NCBI RefSeq assembly: GCF_012290005.1
Contig: NZ_JAAXMS010000001.1
Location: 620,001 to 684,000, forward strand
Reading direction: 5' to 3'
DNA length: 64,000 nucleotides
DNA from: Crateriforma spongiae
GTDB taxonomy: Bacteria > Planctomycetota > Planctomycetia > Pirellulales > Pirellulaceae
Made by a program: the position numbers and the translations under genes
Notes under the pieces: model-generated
What the model saw: the letters and a program-made list of their open reading frames with translations, nothing else
The model's database searches: none
What the model was told of the DNA's origin: nothing
In this document: one piece after another, positions 28,244-38,628 of the stretch
Layout: every line of letters starts with the position of its first letter
Numbering within the stretch: position 1 is the stretch's first letter

Positions 28244-29724
28244 CGACACTCGGCCATTGCGATTCCAATCATCCGGTTCGCGCGCGACGGCAAACAACGG
28301 TGGCACGGCGGATCAGTCGACGGACGCTTCTTCGTGGGGCGGCGGGCGTCACGGTGGGCTTGCCGCTGTTGGAAGAAATGATGCTGTCCACCGCAGTGGC
28401 CGGGCAAGCGACGAGCGTTCCGGTGCGGGCGTTCAACGTTTTCTTCGGACTGGGGATCCCCGCCCCGTTGCAGCGGGAAGGATACGGCGGCGTTCTGGAA
28501 CCGCTGGAGTCATTGAAAGACAAGCTATTGGTGATGCGAAATGTCGATCAGGTTCGCTGTGACCAATCGGGGATCAACGCCCACTTCGACGGGGCCAGCG
28601 GCGCGTTTACGGCCGAACCACCCAGTGGTGAAGCCAAAGCGGGTGGACCGTCGATCGATCAGATGATTCGCCGAACCCACTATGCCGACGGTTTGCCGAC
28701 CGGAATGGTCCCCACGCTGATCGGCGGTACGTTCTTTCGACGCAGTCGTGTCAGCCGATATGTGCACAGCTACAACATCGACGGCACGGTCGCGGCGAGC
28801 ATGCAGGAAAGGCCTCGCGATTTGTTTGATCGCGTATTCGGTCGCGTCGATAGCGGTGGCAATGCGGACGAGTCCACGGTCCGTGAAAAACGCTTGCGCA
28901 AAAGCGTGTTGGATAGCGTGGTTGATCAATACAAGTATTACACCGGTCCGGCTTCGCCGTTGGGAACGGCATCTCGCGGCCGCGTCGCCGACCACCTGGA
29001 CCGCATTCGGGAATTAGAACAGCGTGCGTTTTCGCTGCAGCGTTCTCAGCACACGCCCGTGGATCCGCCGCCGGAATCGTCGATTCTGCACGGTGGATTG
29101 GCTGATCCCGGTGGTGAAGGCATCGACATCACACTGGATGAATTGACCGGCGAATGGCGGCTGATGGCAGAACTTTATGCGTTGGCCGTCCAGGCTGACC
29201 GCGTTCGATTCGGTTCGCTGACGTTTCTGGCCGCGGGTGAAAGAATCCGGTTGACCGGCGATTACCACTACGGCGGTCGTTTGGTTCACACCTTTGACGA
29301 TGCGTCTCGACTGAAGGCGTCGGGCAGCAAAGGTTGCAGCCACGAATGGTGGCACAAATTCAATCCGAAGAAGGACAACACGGAATTGCGTGCACACGCC
29401 CACCTGAAGATGCGTGAAGTTGCCTTCTTCTTGAAACAGTTGGATGCCGTGACCGAGGCCAATGGCAAAACGATCCTGGAAAACAGCCTGGTCACGATAT
29501 CGACCGAATCAGGCGACGGTCGTCACAATGACCCGAAGCGTGAATTATCCGGCGTCTTCCATGCCATCAGTGGTGGTGGCGGACGGTTCAAGACGGGACA
29601 GATCATAGACGTCGGGCGTGAAGGCTTAGACGTTTACAACACGATGCTGTCGGCCTTCGGCGCCGCGTCGACGTTGGGGCCCAAGCGACGCGACCATCAA
29701 ACGGTCGACGCGATCCTTGCCTGA
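28240..29724 (+). CDS. Tat-exported DUF1552 protein
   Basis: The protein has 494 residues. The N-terminus carries a twin-arginine signal (RRISRRTLLRGAAGVTVGLP). The body matches DUF1552 proteins that accompany DUF1592 cytochromes in planctomycetes (FFGLGIPAP; INAHFDGASGAFT; SIDQMIRRTH; LVTISTESGDGRHND). The 4-bp overlap with the preceding gene and a GGGAG just upstream point to coupled translation, and the two proteins probably work together in the periplasm. Function not established. Confidence 0.9.
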   Translation: MTTLGHCDSNHPVRARRQTTVARRISRRTLLRGAAGVTVGLPLLEEMMLSTAVAGQATSVPVRAFNVFFGLGIPAPLQREGYGGVLEPLESLKDKLLVMRNVDQVRCDQSGINAHFDGASGAFTAEPPSGEAKAGGPSIDQMIRRTHYADGLPTGMVPTLIGGTFFRRSRVSRYVHSYNIDGTVAASMQERPRDLFDRVFGRVDSGGNADESTVREKRLRKSVLDSVVDQYKYYTGPASPLGTASRGRVADHLDRIRELEQRAFSLQRSQHTPVDPPPESSILHGGLADPGGEGIDITLDELTGEWRLMAELYALAVQADRVRFGSLTFLAAGERIRLTGDYHYGGRLVHTFDDASRLKASGSKGCSHEWWHKFNPKKDNTELRAHAHLKMREVAFFLKQLDAVTEANGKTILENSLVTISTESGDGRHNDPKRELSGVFHAISGGGGRFKTGQIIDVGREGLDVYNTMLSAFGAASTLGPKRRDHQTVDAILA

Positions 29725-29768
29725 TCGGATGGCGTACGTCCACGGCGGTTGACCAACGACGACGTGAA

Positions 29769-30083
29769 CTAGGCCTTGAAACGTTGATACGCCTTTGACG
29801 AAGCGCGGCGGGATGCGATGCGTGCGATGCCGACGACGGCGCCGGACACCGCGCCCCAAAGCAGGGCGTCTTTCCAAGCGACCTCATGCGACGCCGGGTT
29901 CTTTGGCGGGTCACGGTCAAACGTGGTTCGCCAACCGGCTTGCAGCGTTTGTCGAGCCAAGAAGGTCATTCCCAAAGCGACGGCAAACGCCAACGCGTTC
30001 TCTGCGGGTTCGATGCCCGCGTTTCGTTCATCAGGAGCTTCGGAAACAGTTTCAGCGACTTTTTCTTTGATGGATTCAATCAT
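29769..30083 (-). CDS. Small DUF4235-like membrane protein
   Basis: The protein has 104 residues with two hydrophobic segments (ALAFAVALGMTFLARQTL and ALLWGAVSGAVVGIARIAS) joined by a WRTTFDRDPPKNPASHEVAWKD linker, matching the DUF4235 pattern. The N-terminus is polar (MIESIKEKVAETVSEAP). It converges on the DUF1552 gene with a 44-bp gap. Function unknown. Confidence 0.7.
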   Translation of the reverse strand: MIESIKEKVAETVSEAPDERNAGIEPAENALAFAVALGMTFLARQTLQAGWRTTFDRDPPKNPASHEVAWKDALLWGAVSGAVVGIARIASRRASSKAYQRFKA

Positions 30084-30290
30084 TGGATCGTTTGTCTGGC
30101 GGATCGGTTTTCGTTACCCGCCGTATCGCTGGCCGTTTCCGGCCGCCACTGGATCAATGCGGTGGGCGACAACAGGCGGGCAAGTCCATCCAATGCAAGA
30201 ACGATGCCATGATCCGGCAGACGAGGTAGCGGTACGCCTGTGACGGACGTCATGGTCGCTCGGCAGCCGATCTGGACGACGATCCGTCGT

Positions 30291-30731
30291 TCAACGGGGT
30301 GCGATCGACGCCAGCCAGGCCAACGTTTGTTGCGGCGACATGTAGCCGGATTTCTGCGTGACGAATTCGCCGTCGGGTGTGTAGATCAGTGTGGCCGGAT
30401 AGCCATTGAGACCCAGCTTTTTCACAACGGCTTTGTCCCGGTCGCCGTCCAGCATCAGCGTTTGGAAATTGGCCGCGACGACACTGCTGGCGGTGCGATC
30501 GGACCACGTGTCCTTTTTCATCTTCTTGCAGTAGTGGCACCATTCCGCGGTGACGAAGACCAGGATCGGCTTGCCTTCGGATCGTGCCGCGTTCAACGCA
30601 GCTTCCGGCGAATTCTTCCAAGGAATTTCGGCGGCGGCCGGTGACGTTGCTGAGAGTGCGGTCAGGAAGATTCCGACAATCGCCAGCCCGATTGCCCGAC
30701 CAGAAAGGGCGGTCTGTTGCTGATTCGACAT
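30291..30731 (-). CDS. Secreted thioredoxin-fold protein with CHYC site
   Basis: The protein has 146 residues. An N-terminal signal segment (IGLAIVGIFLTALSA) is followed by a thioredoxin-like domain with W-C-H-Y-C at 64-68 and a cis-proline region GYPATLIYTPDG. This resembles small DsbD-gamma/thioredoxin_7-type reductases. It probably acts on thiols in the periplasm. No operon partner is evident. Confidence 0.85.
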   Translation of the reverse strand: MSNQQQTALSGRAIGLAIVGIFLTALSATSPAAAEIPWKNSPEAALNAARSEGKPILVFVTAEWCHYCKKMKKDTWSDRTASSVVAANFQTLMLDGDRDKAVVKKLGLNGYPATLIYTPDGEFVTQKSGYMSPQQTLAWLASIAPR

Positions 30732-30949
30732 TCAACTGCCTCCGTGCAGTGAACGGGGAACGTGATGGGGTGCCGCCGTAAGTACAACGGCGCGACTAGG
30801 CGGTGCAATGTGCGAAGGACATTTTGGTCCGCCATTCCACTGAAAATCCCATGAATTTGCTGTTTTTGCATTGAGTTCGTCGCAACAAATCCGATAGACG
30901 CCCACTGAACCCAAAGTTGATACGTCCGCTTGCTAAAGGCGAAACTGCG

Positions 30950-31300
30950 ATGAAATCCATACTGATCCGCGATCCGCGGCGATGGGCTCTGGCCGCGACG
31001 GCGGGACTGGTCCTGGCGACTGCGGGGTGCCAAACCGCATCCTTTCCTCGAATGCCCTGGTCCATGACCGCCAAAAAAGACGTTGCCGAAGTGGCGCCGC
31101 AGTGTGAGGGTGGTGCTTGTGAAATTCCCAGCGACGGAAAGGACGTCATGCTGACCGGCGGCGAAGACACGCCCGCGTCGTTGTTCGCCAAACTGAATCA
31201 GGCGGACTACGTCGAAAAGCATCGCGAACAAGCCGAACAGGCTGAACGCGTCGCCAATATTCCCGACGGTCCCGACAGTTTGTTCGCGCCGTATCGCTAG
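30950..31300 (+). CDS. Small predicted lipoprotein
   Basis: The protein has 116 residues from the ATG at 30950; a TTG opens the frame at 30917 but adds no export signal. The signal peptide (WALAATAGLVLATAGC) ends in a T-A-G-C lipobox, so lipidation is likely. The mature part is short and polar with two nearby cysteines (CEGGACEIP). No family recognised. Confidence 0.65.
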   Translation: MKSILIRDPRRWALAATAGLVLATAGCQTASFPRMPWSMTAKKDVAEVAPQCEGGACEIPSDGKDVMLTGGEDTPASLFAKLNQADYVEKHREQAEQAERVANIPDGPDSLFAPYR

Positions 31301-31479
31301 GACCGTTGGTTGTCGGCTTGGAAGTCTGGAGCCGTTTCGGCCGTGGGACGTTTCTGCTGCGACACCATGCGACATCGGGGAATGTCTGCGCATCGTCCCG
31401 AACTCGTTTCGTTTGAAGTATGCTTTGCGACCAGCGTGACCTTGGGCACGTGCGTGATTGACAAAGCAACCTCGATGAA

Positions 31480-32910
31480 ATGAGCCTAATGTTTGATCTG
31501 ATGCGATGGGCGGTCCTGTTCCTGGGGATGGTCGTTTTTTACATGCCGACTCAGGCTCAACGACCCAACGTGGTTTTGATTGTGGCCGATGACTTGGGCT
31601 ACAGCGATGTCGGTTTCAATGGCTGTAAAGAAATTCCCACGCCGAATCTGGATGCCTTGGCCGACCGCGGCGTCGTCTTTGAATGTGGGTATGCATCGCA
31701 TCCGTACTGCAGCCCCAGTCGCGCCGGGCTGTTGACCGGTCGGTATCAACAGCGATTTGGTCATGAATGCAATCCGGAACCGTCGGAGTCCTTTGACGCG
31801 TCACCCAATCCGCCGGGCTTGCCGCTGACCGAACAGACCATCGCCGATCGCTTGCGTGCGTCGGGGTATTCGACCGCGGCGATTGGTAAATGGCACTTGG
31901 GGGATCAAACGCAATACTGGCCCAACCGGCGTGGGTTTGATCACTGGTTTGGATTCAGCGGTGGCGGGCTCAGCTACTGGGGGGATCTGGGCAACAAGCC
32001 CGCGTCGATGGCGGTACATCGGGGTGACACACCGGTCGATCGAAAAAGCTTGACCTATCTGACGGATGATTTTTCCGATGAAGCCGTCCGGTTCGTTCAA
32101 CGCCCGTCGGATCAACCGTTTTTTCTTTACTTGGCTTACAACGCGCCGCATGCGCCCGATCAGGCCACCCGCAAGCACTTAGAAAAGACAGAGCATATCG
32201 AATACGGCGGCCGCGCTGTTTATGGTGCGATGGTCGCAGGGATGGATGAAGGCATCGGCAAGGTCGTCGATGCGCTGGAGCGATCTGGAAAATTGGACAA
32301 CACGCTGATTGTGTTTTTCAGCGACAACGGCGGCCGGAAGGAACACGCGATGAACTTTCCCTATCGCGGTCACAAAGGCATGCTTTTCGAAGGCGGCATA
32401 CGCGTGCCATTCGTGATCAGCTGGCCGGCCGGAATCGCCCCCGGGCAACGCGTCGCCGATCCCGTCACATCGCTGGATTTGTGCCCGACCATTTTGGCGG
32501 CGACGTCGACCGATGTGGATGCCGATGAACTGGACGGCGTCAATTTGATGCCGATGTTGGATGGGTCACGGCCGGGCCCGTTCCCGGCGCGTACGTTGTT
32601 CTGGCGCTACGCGATGGGCGACGATCAATATGGATACGCGGTGCGGTATGGCGATTGGAAACTGGTCGACAGCGGTTACAAGAATCGAAAGCTCTTGTTT
32701 GATTTGTCCCGCGACCCCTGGGAACGCGACGACTTGGCCGATGGGAACCCACAGAAAGTACAGGAGTTGTCGTCGCTGATTCGTCAGTGGGACCGGGACA
32801 ATGTTTCGCCTCGCTGGAGTGACGCCCACGGTCCACACGTGCGCGAAGAAGAACTGGCCCGCCAAGCGATCGTCAATGCGGCTAGCCGTGGTGACAAATC
32901 AGCCGAGTGA
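31480..32910 (+). CDS. Secreted S1 sulfatase
   Basis: The protein has 476 residues with a signal peptide. Metal-binding Asp37-Asp38 (VADDLGYSD) and the maturation motif C77-S-P-S-R define an S1 sulfatase whose cysteine should be converted to formylglycine. GKWHLG, FFSDNGG and GHKGMLFEGGIRVP complete the active-site set. Planctomycetes use many such enzymes to desulfate marine polysaccharides. The substrate cannot be told from sequence. The preceding lipoprotein may not be functionally linked. Confidence 0.93.
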   Translation: MSLMFDLMRWAVLFLGMVVFYMPTQAQRPNVVLIVADDLGYSDVGFNGCKEIPTPNLDALADRGVVFECGYASHPYCSPSRAGLLTGRYQQRFGHECNPEPSESFDASPNPPGLPLTEQTIADRLRASGYSTAAIGKWHLGDQTQYWPNRRGFDHWFGFSGGGLSYWGDLGNKPASMAVHRGDTPVDRKSLTYLTDDFSDEAVRFVQRPSDQPFFLYLAYNAPHAPDQATRKHLEKTEHIEYGGRAVYGAMVAGMDEGIGKVVDALERSGKLDNTLIVFFSDNGGRKEHAMNFPYRGHKGMLFEGGIRVPFVISWPAGIAPGQRVADPVTSLDLCPTILAATSTDVDADELDGVNLMPMLDGSRPGPFPARTLFWRYAMGDDQYGYAVRYGDWKLVDSGYKNRKLLFDLSRDPWERDDLADGNPQKVQELSSLIRQWDRDNVSPRWSDAHGPHVREEELARQAIVNAASRGDKSAE

Positions 32911-32973
32911 TCGGTGCTTGAGGCTTGTTTTTCAAAGTCGTCGCGCCGAAATACTCAGCTGCTTTTGCCCAGG

Positions 32974-34122
32974 TTATTGGGCCCCTGATCCGGTCGCCTC
33001 GCTGGGCGTTGTAGCCGAATTCCAGCCGGCAATCTTTTCCCGGCGGAATTCTTCAAAGCGGTCCGCTTCGATCGCCGATCGAGTCTCAGACATCAAACGC
33101 TGGTAGTACGTCAGGTTGTGAATCGACAACAGGATCGGGCCCAACATTTCACCGGCGTTGAACAGGTGCCGGATGTATCCACGGCTGTGTCGGCACGCGA
33201 TACAGGGGCATCCCTGTTCGACCGGACGGCGGTCTTCGCGATGGACGGCATTGCGAAGCTTGACCGGTCCCGCGTCGGTGAACGCAATGCTGTTGCGTCC
33301 GTTTCGTGTCGGCATGACGCAGTCGAACAGGTCGATGCCGCGAGCGACATTTTCCAATAGGTCGATCGGGCGGCCGACACCCATCAGGTAACGCGGATGA
33401 TCCGCCGGCAAATGTTCGGTGGTGGCCGCGGTCACTCGATACATTTCCGATGGTTCTTCGCCGACGCTCAGCCCGCCGACCGCGTAGCCATCGAAGTCCA
33501 TCGACGTCAATTCACGTGCACATTGGGCCCGCAGGGTTTCGTCCAGCCCGCCTTGGACGATGGCAAATTTCGCCTGACGATCGCTGTTGGCGTATTCCAG
33601 GCATCGTTTGGCCCATCGAATCGATCGCTCCATCGCATCGGTGACGGCACCGGTGTCGGCGGGAAGTGCGATGACGTGATCCAGCACCATCGCGACATCG
33701 CTGCCCAGGGCTTCCTGGATTTCAATGGAATGCTCGGGCGTCAGTTCGACGATCCGTCCGTCGATGTGGCTTCGGAAGGTTGCCGCGTGTTCGGTGACCT
33801 TGTTGATTTCGCCCAGGCTGAAGACTTGGAATCCGCCGCTGTCGGTCAGGATCGGGCCTTCCCAGCCGCACATTGCATGCAGGCCGCCCAGACGTCGAAC
33901 GGTCTCGTGCCCTGGTCGCAGCGCCAAGTGGTACGTGTTGCCCAGGATCATTTGGGCACCGGTCGCGGCGACCTGGTCGATGGTCACACCCTTGACGGTT
34001 CCTTGGGTGCCGACGGGCATGAAGCCCGGCGTCTGGACGGGGCCGTGGGGGGTGACAAAAACACCGCGGCGGGCACCCGTGGCCGCGTCGCGGTGTTGAA
34101 GATCAAAGTGAAAATTGGACAT
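32974..34122 (-). CDS. tgt: tRNA-guanine transglycosylase
   Basis: The protein has 382 residues from the ATG at 34122; a GTG at 34140 would overlap the previous gene. It contains [11 protein letters not shown], the nucleophile region [14 protein letters not shown] and the zinc site [19 protein letters not shown]. The enzyme inserts queuosine precursor at the wobble position of GUN-anticodon tRNAs. It follows the TPR/alpha-CTD gene by 7 bp and is probably co-transcribed with it. Confidence 0.95.
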   Translation of the reverse strand: MSNFHFDLQHRDAATGARRGVFVTPHGPVQTPGFMPVGTQGTVKGVTIDQVAATGAQMILGNTYHLALRPGHETVRRLGGLHAMCGWEGPILTDSGGFQVFSLGEINKVTEHAATFRSHIDGRIVELTPEHSIEIQEALGSDVAMVLDHVIALPADTGAVTDAMERSIRWAKRCLEYANSDRQAKFAIVQGGLDETLRAQCARELTSMDFDGYAVGGLSVGEEPSEMYRVTAATTEHLPADHPRYLMGVGRPIDLLENVARGIDLFDCVMPTRNGRNSIAFTDAGPVKLRNAVHREDRRPVEQGCPCIACRHSRGYIRHLFNAGEMLGPILLSIHNLTYYQRLMSETRSAIEADRFEEFRREKIAGWNSATTPSEATGSGAQ

Positions 34123-34129
34123 GCAGCGA

Positions 34130-35461
34130 TCAGTCGCCACGCATCTTCAGACCCAGATCGGCCAGCTTTTCCCGAACCTCGTTCAGGCTGGTCACGCCGA
34201 AGTTCTTGCATTCCAGCATGTCGTCGCCGGTCTTGCGAATCAGTTCGCCGATCGTGTTCAGCTGCAGCCGTGCCATGCACTTGCGAGCACGTACGGACAA
34301 GTTCAGATCGCTGATCGGACGTTCCAGCAACGCCTGTTCGTCGGGCGACATATGGCTGGTGTCGATCGGCGGATCGTTGCTTTTCTTTTCGTGTGCGAAT
34401 TGTCCCAGGGACAGGCCCTTGGACGTCAACATTTCACGAATTTCGAACAGGCTGGTTTCGCCGAAGTTCTTGCTGCTTAGCAATTCGGCTTCGGTCGTGC
34501 GGGTCAGATCTCCGATCGTGTCGATGCCCATCTTCTGCAGGCAATTGCGACTGCGAACGCTGAGTTCGAAATTGTTGACCGGCATGTTCAAGATCTGCGC
34601 CAGCTTGTCGTTGCGACGCTGGGCTTCTTCGTCATACAGCTGGTTGCCGGTCGCCGAAGCGTCCTTGATGTACAGGCTGGCCTGCGGGTGTTCGGGATAG
34701 CAATCGAGAATCCGCTTGTAACAAGACTGGGCCCGGTCGTACTGATCACGGTCTTCGTAGATCAGTCCCAAGTTGATCAGTGCACCGATGCCGGTCGGAA
34801 AAGCCTTGGCGGCACGCTCGTACAGGGCCAAGCTTTCTTCGTCGTTACCCAGCCGGTCGTTTTCCAGTGCCAGACCGAACAACGCGCCGGCGTGATTGGG
34901 GTCGGTGTTGATGGCACGCTCGTACAGCGTCATCGCTTCTTCCAGACGTCCACCGACCGCTGCGACGGTGGCGGCACGCTGGTACATGTATTCCGGGGTC
35001 TGTTCGGCTGGGCCGAAAATATCGTCCAGAATCGCCAGCGACTGTTCGATGCGTCCGGCGTAACGGTGACTTTCGGCGGTGCGAATCTTGCACTCGTCTT
35101 CGTTGTACCCGGATTTCTGAGCGGCTTCGTACGTCGCGATCGCTTCGTCGTAATGACGCAATTCGAACTGGCATCGGGCCTGGTAGAACAACGCCATCGC
35201 GCTGCCGTCGGCCGACTGGAGCGTTTCCAGCGAATCTCTGAACCGCCCCAGCAAAAACTGGCACACGCCCATCTTGGTTTTGCCGGCGGGGCTGAGCATC
35301 GTGTCAGCTTCCATCTCGCCGACTGCGTCGCGCAGTTCACCGAAATGACCGTAGTTTTCGGTGATGGCATTGCGGATGGAGGTCACATCCGACGGGCCGA
35401 ACGAATTGTTCGACAAAACCAGTTCTTTCAAATCGAGGACTTCGATTTCGAGGTCACTCAT
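34130..35461 (-). CDS. TPR protein ending in two RNA-polymerase alpha-CTD-like domains
   Basis: The protein has about 443 residues. Residues ~30-280 form TPR-type helical repeats ([59 protein letters not shown]). The C-terminal ~150 residues contain two copies of the alpha-CTD helix-hairpin domain ([20 protein letters not shown]...[32 protein letters not shown]...[11 protein letters not shown]). Copy 1 keeps the R and N-C of the DNA-contact motif, copy 2 has R but K-C. This is not the polymerase subunit, since it lacks the alpha N-terminal domain. AGGAG upstream of 35461 supports the start; the frame runs on a further 39 codons. Immediately followed by tgt. Role unknown, possibly protein-protein or promoter contact. 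Confidence 0.85.
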   Translation of the reverse strand: MSDLEIEVLDLKELVLSNNSFGPSDVTSIRNAITENYGHFGELRDAVGEMEADTMLSPAGKTKMGVCQFLLGRFRDSLETLQSADGSAMALFYQARCQFELRHYDEAIATYEAAQKSGYNEDECKIRTAESHRYAGRIEQSLAILDDIFGPAEQTPEYMYQRAATVAAVGGRLEEAMTLYERAINTDPNHAGALFGLALENDRLGNDEESLALYERAAKAFPTGIGALINLGLIYEDRDQYDRAQSCYKRILDCYPEHPQASLYIKDASATGNQLYDEEAQRRNDKLAQILNMPVNNFELSVRSRNCLQKMGIDTIGDLTRTTEAELLSSKNFGETSLFEIREMLTSKGLSLGQFAHEKKSNDPPIDTSHMSPDEQALLERPISDLNLSVRARKCMARLQLNTIGELIRKTGDDMLECKNFGVTSLNEVREKLADLGLKMRGD

Positions 35462-35603
35462 GTCTTGCAGACTCCTGAACGCGTGATACCGCATCTGAAA
35501 AACGCCCACGCAAGGGACGACCGACCTGACGATCGGGCGACCGAAGATGCCCGGCATCAGAGAACCGGGATTTCGCATTGGGGGCGGACCGGCGGACCGG
35601 CTA

Positions 35604-35677
35604 AGCCAGCGGCGGGATTTGAACCCGCAACCCTCGCATTACGAATGCGATGCTCTGCCAATTGAAGCTACGCTGGC
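35604..35677 (-). tRNA. tRNA-Thr (anticodon CGT)
   Basis: On the minus strand the 5' acceptor GCCAGCG pairs with CGCTGGC, the anticodon stem TCGCA/TGCGA encloses TTCGTAA, and the T arm is GCGGG-TTCAAAT-CCCGC. The anticodon CGT reads ACG (threonine). The length is 74 nt with a U discriminator; CCA is not encoded. Confidence 0.95.
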
Positions 35678-35869
35678 GAAATGGTGTGCCGAAGAGCAAG
35701 AAAATACGCTCTGGACCCAAAATTAGTCAAGAAGGTCCTGGCGGTGCGGGCGGGCAATTCGACCGCACAAGTGAAAGTAAGTCGTATTGTGCCAGCCCGG
35801 CACGATCGACGGCAAGGCGGATCGGCGGACAATTGCCGCAAATACAGCACCGCAACCTATCGTTTCAAA

Positions 35870-37345
35870 TCAGCTGACCGGACGACGCAGATCCAGCCAT
35901 TCGCTGTGGAAGGTGCCTTCCCGGTCCACCCGTTTGTACGTGTGGGCACCGAAATAGTCACGCTGGGCCTGCAACAGGTTCGCCGGCAAGCGGTCCATTC
36001 GATAGCCGTCGTAATAATTCAGTGCCGCACCGAAGGCCGGGACTGGGATCCCCGCGATGCTGGCGGCGGCCACCACGCGACGCCACGCCGGTTGGCATTT
36101 CTCGATGGCGTCCTTGAAATAGGGATACAGCAACAGGTTTTCCAGGTTTGGTTGGTCGTCGAACGCTTCCTTGATCCGGTCCAAGAACTGAGCCCGGATG
36201 ATGCAACCGCCCCGCCATAGCAGTGCCGATTGCCCGTAATCCAGATCCCAGTCGTGTTCGGCCGACGCGGCTTGCAGCTGAACGAATCCCTGGGCATAGC
36301 TGACGATCTTTGACGCGTACAGTGCGTCGCGGACCGCGTCGATGAAGCCCTGCTTGTCGCCGATGACCGATTCGGTCAGTGCCGACCACTGGGGATTCGA
36401 TTCGGCGCCGGGGCCACGCAGCGATTCGCTGGCACGAACGCGGGCGTCCTTTTGGGCCGACAATCCGCGGGCGAACACGGCGGTGGTCACCAGGGTGCTG
36501 GGGACGCCCAGGTCCAACGCCAATTGGCTCATCCATTTTCCGGTCCCCTTGGCACCGGCGACGTCCAGAACCTTGTCGACCAGATAGCCGTCACCGCCCT
36601 GGTCATCTTTGACACTGAAGATGTCGCGGGTGATTTCGATCAGGTAGCTTTGCAGTTCACCCTGATTCCACTTGGCAAACACGTCGTACAGTTCGTCATT
36701 GGTCAGCCCCGCCAGTTCCTTCAGCAACTGATAGGCTTCGCAAATCAGCTGCATGTCGCCGTATTCGATGCCGTTGTGGACCATTTTGACGTAGTGACCT
36801 GCGCCACGTGGGCCGACCCATTCGCAACAGGGAATGTCATCATTGGGCCCAACCTTGGCCGCGATGGCCTGGAACATGTCCTTGATTTCCGGCCAGGCCT
36901 CTTTGCTGCCGCCCGGCATCAAACTGGGGCCTTTGAGCGCGCCTTCTTCACCACCGCTGACCCCGGCGCCGACGTACAACAGCCCCGCGTCTTCGACCGT
37001 CTTGGTGCGTCGCTCGGTGTCGACGTAGTACGTGTTGCCGCCGTCGATGATGATGTCACCGGGTTCGCACAGGGGGATCAACGATTCAATGATCGCGTCG
37101 ACCGCCGGGCCGGCTTTGACCAGCATCATCAACTTCCGCGGACGTTTGACGGCTTTGACAAAGTCTTCGATCGAGTGAGTGCCGACGAAGTTCTTGCCCG
37201 CGGCACGTCCCGCAATCAGATCGTCGACTTTGGAGGTCGTGCGGTTGTAAACAGCAACCTTGTAGCCGCGTGATTCGACGTTCAGGGCCAAGTTTTCGCC
37301 CATCACGGCCAGCCCGATCAGTCCAAAATCACAGTCGCCGCTCAT
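35870..37345 (-). CDS. gnd: 6-phosphogluconate dehydrogenase, decarboxylating
   Basis: The protein has 491 residues. The N-terminal Rossmann fold begins GLIGLAVMGENLALN with NRTTSK for NADP choice. The catalytic helix GAGHYVKMVHNGIEYGDMQ carries the conserved Lys and His-Asn, and the helical C-terminal domain is complete. It oxidises 6-phosphogluconate to ribulose 5-phosphate in the pentose phosphate pathway. The ATG at 37345 gives the normal start; the 27 codons upstream are unconserved. Confidence 0.96.
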   Translation of the reverse strand: MSGDCDFGLIGLAVMGENLALNVESRGYKVAVYNRTTSKVDDLIAGRAAGKNFVGTHSIEDFVKAVKRPRKLMMLVKAGPAVDAIIESLIPLCEPGDIIIDGGNTYYVDTERRTKTVEDAGLLYVGAGVSGGEEGALKGPSLMPGGSKEAWPEIKDMFQAIAAKVGPNDDIPCCEWVGPRGAGHYVKMVHNGIEYGDMQLICEAYQLLKELAGLTNDELYDVFAKWNQGELQSYLIEITRDIFSVKDDQGGDGYLVDKVLDVAGAKGTGKWMSQLALDLGVPSTLVTTAVFARGLSAQKDARVRASESLRGPGAESNPQWSALTESVIGDKQGFIDAVRDALYASKIVSYAQGFVQLQAASAEHDWDLDYGQSALLWRGGCIIRAQFLDRIKEAFDDQPNLENLLLYPYFKDAIEKCQPAWRRVVAAASIAGIPVPAFGAALNYYDGYRMDRLPANLLQAQRDYFGAHTYKRVDREGTFHSEWLDLRRPVS

Positions 37346-37498
37346 TGCCGCTCTCGTTTCCCAGGGGGTGGTGAAATGTGTCAGGCAGGATTCTAGGCGA
37401 TTGACGGCATCCCGAAAGACCGTCAACGGGAATCGGACCGGTCGACGTACAGGGCGTGTGTGACCTCGCTGGTCGATTGAAGCAGGCCGATTGACGGA

Positions 37499-38302
37499 CT
37501 AATTGCCGCCCAGTGCCCGGGCGATCGCGGCGATGATGTAGAAGTGGGCGACATAGATCGACAAAGGATGGCGACCCAACCAATCCAAACCGATCACGCG
37601 GAAGTCTGAGAATCGTCGACCAAGATCAACCAAGATCGTCGCCGGAAGGCTGAACCAGACCACAAAACGGTGCGTGTCGGTCGGCCGAATCCATTGTCCG
37701 CTAATCGTGATGCCCAGCAACGCCAAACCGCTGGCGATCGCCGGTCCGATCCCGAAACGACGCAGCATCGCACCCTGACCGACCAGTGCGAACACCAGCG
37801 TGGGCTGATAATCGAACCAGCGAGACACAGGATCCAGACGATAAAACAGAATCGACGCCAGCATCAGCGGTGCCGCCCGCCCCATTGCGGTGCCCACCAC
37901 CGCCGCCAGCAACAGGCTGGCCAGAATCTCCAGTTGGTGATTCAGCGGCCAGTAGACCAGGTTCACCGCGACTGCCGCCGCCAGGATCTGTAGTAAACGA
38001 ACGACGCGAAAACGCCGGTCGCTGGGCAAAAAGTATCCCAACAGCAGGCAAAACAGGGGCATGCTTAGCCGAGTGATCAGCCGAACGCTGGTCAATTCGA
38101 TCCGGACATCAAACCAATAGGCGGCCGCGTGGTCGACAAGCATCAGGACGATCGCCAAACCGCGAAGCGTGTCCAAGGCTGCGTTTCGAGGGGGCAAGGT
38201 CGCCGCTTCGGATGGACGTCCACCGGGCACCTTGGACCGGGACGAGGCCGATGATTTTCGGCTCGATTTCGGTCTGACGCGGCGTTTTTTGGCTTTCTTC
38301 AT
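37499..38302 (-). CDS. Membrane acyltransferase-like protein (HGSNAT/DUF1624-type)
   Basis: The protein has 267 residues and about eight hydrophobic helices. After a basic, Ser/Lys-rich N-terminal tail comes LDTLRGLAIVLMLVDHAAAYW, the opening motif of heparan-alpha-glucosaminide acetyltransferase-like and acyltransferase-3 membrane proteins, with a conserved R-G and D-H pair. The C-terminal GRHPLSIYVAHFYIIA fits the same group. It probably transfers an acyl group across the inner membrane; the acceptor is unknown. TraX-like proteins are the alternative. Confidence 0.7.
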   Translation of the reverse strand: MKKAKKRRVRPKSSRKSSASSRSKVPGGRPSEAATLPPRNAALDTLRGLAIVLMLVDHAAAYWFDVRIELTSVRLITRLSMPLFCLLLGYFLPSDRRFRVVRLLQILAAAVAVNLVYWPLNHQLEILASLLLAAVVGTAMGRAAPLMLASILFYRLDPVSRWFDYQPTLVFALVGQGAMLRRFGIGPAIASGLALLGITISGQWIRPTDTHRFVVWFSLPATILVDLGRRFSDFRVIGLDWLGRHPLSIYVAHFYIIAAIARALGGN

Positions 38303-38628
38303 CGTCCCCCATCATGCAAAACAATCGGCCACAACGCAGCACCGCGATCCGGCACACCACGTTTCCTCAACCCGATGATGCACTGGTGACAGCGGTCCTG
38401 ACGGTTGTATCGACGGCGGCCGATTCGGCCGGCCGGTGATGCCGCCCACGAAAATTCTGGTCTCGATCGGTGTGCCCGGATGGGGGGCCGATTTCGACGG
38501 CTCGGCAAGCCGAAAAGTCCTGCGATTTGCTTGTTGATGCGATGGGGCCCGACTATTCTCAAAGGCTGGCGACCCGACCGCACCGCCGCTGCTTCGGCGT
38601 GCGATCTTCCTACCCACTCTTTTCCCCG
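38303..38628. other. Divergent intergenic region
   Basis: Separates the minus-strand acyltransferase from the plus-strand DUF1598-type gene and should hold both promoters. No clear -35/-10 pair, terminator or gene is visible. Confidence 0.5.

Noticed and set aside
37401-37426. TTGACGG/CCGTCAA inverted repeat between gnd and the membrane acyltransferase
   Set aside because: Seven-bp stem with a 12-nt loop and no T-run; too weak to call a terminator.
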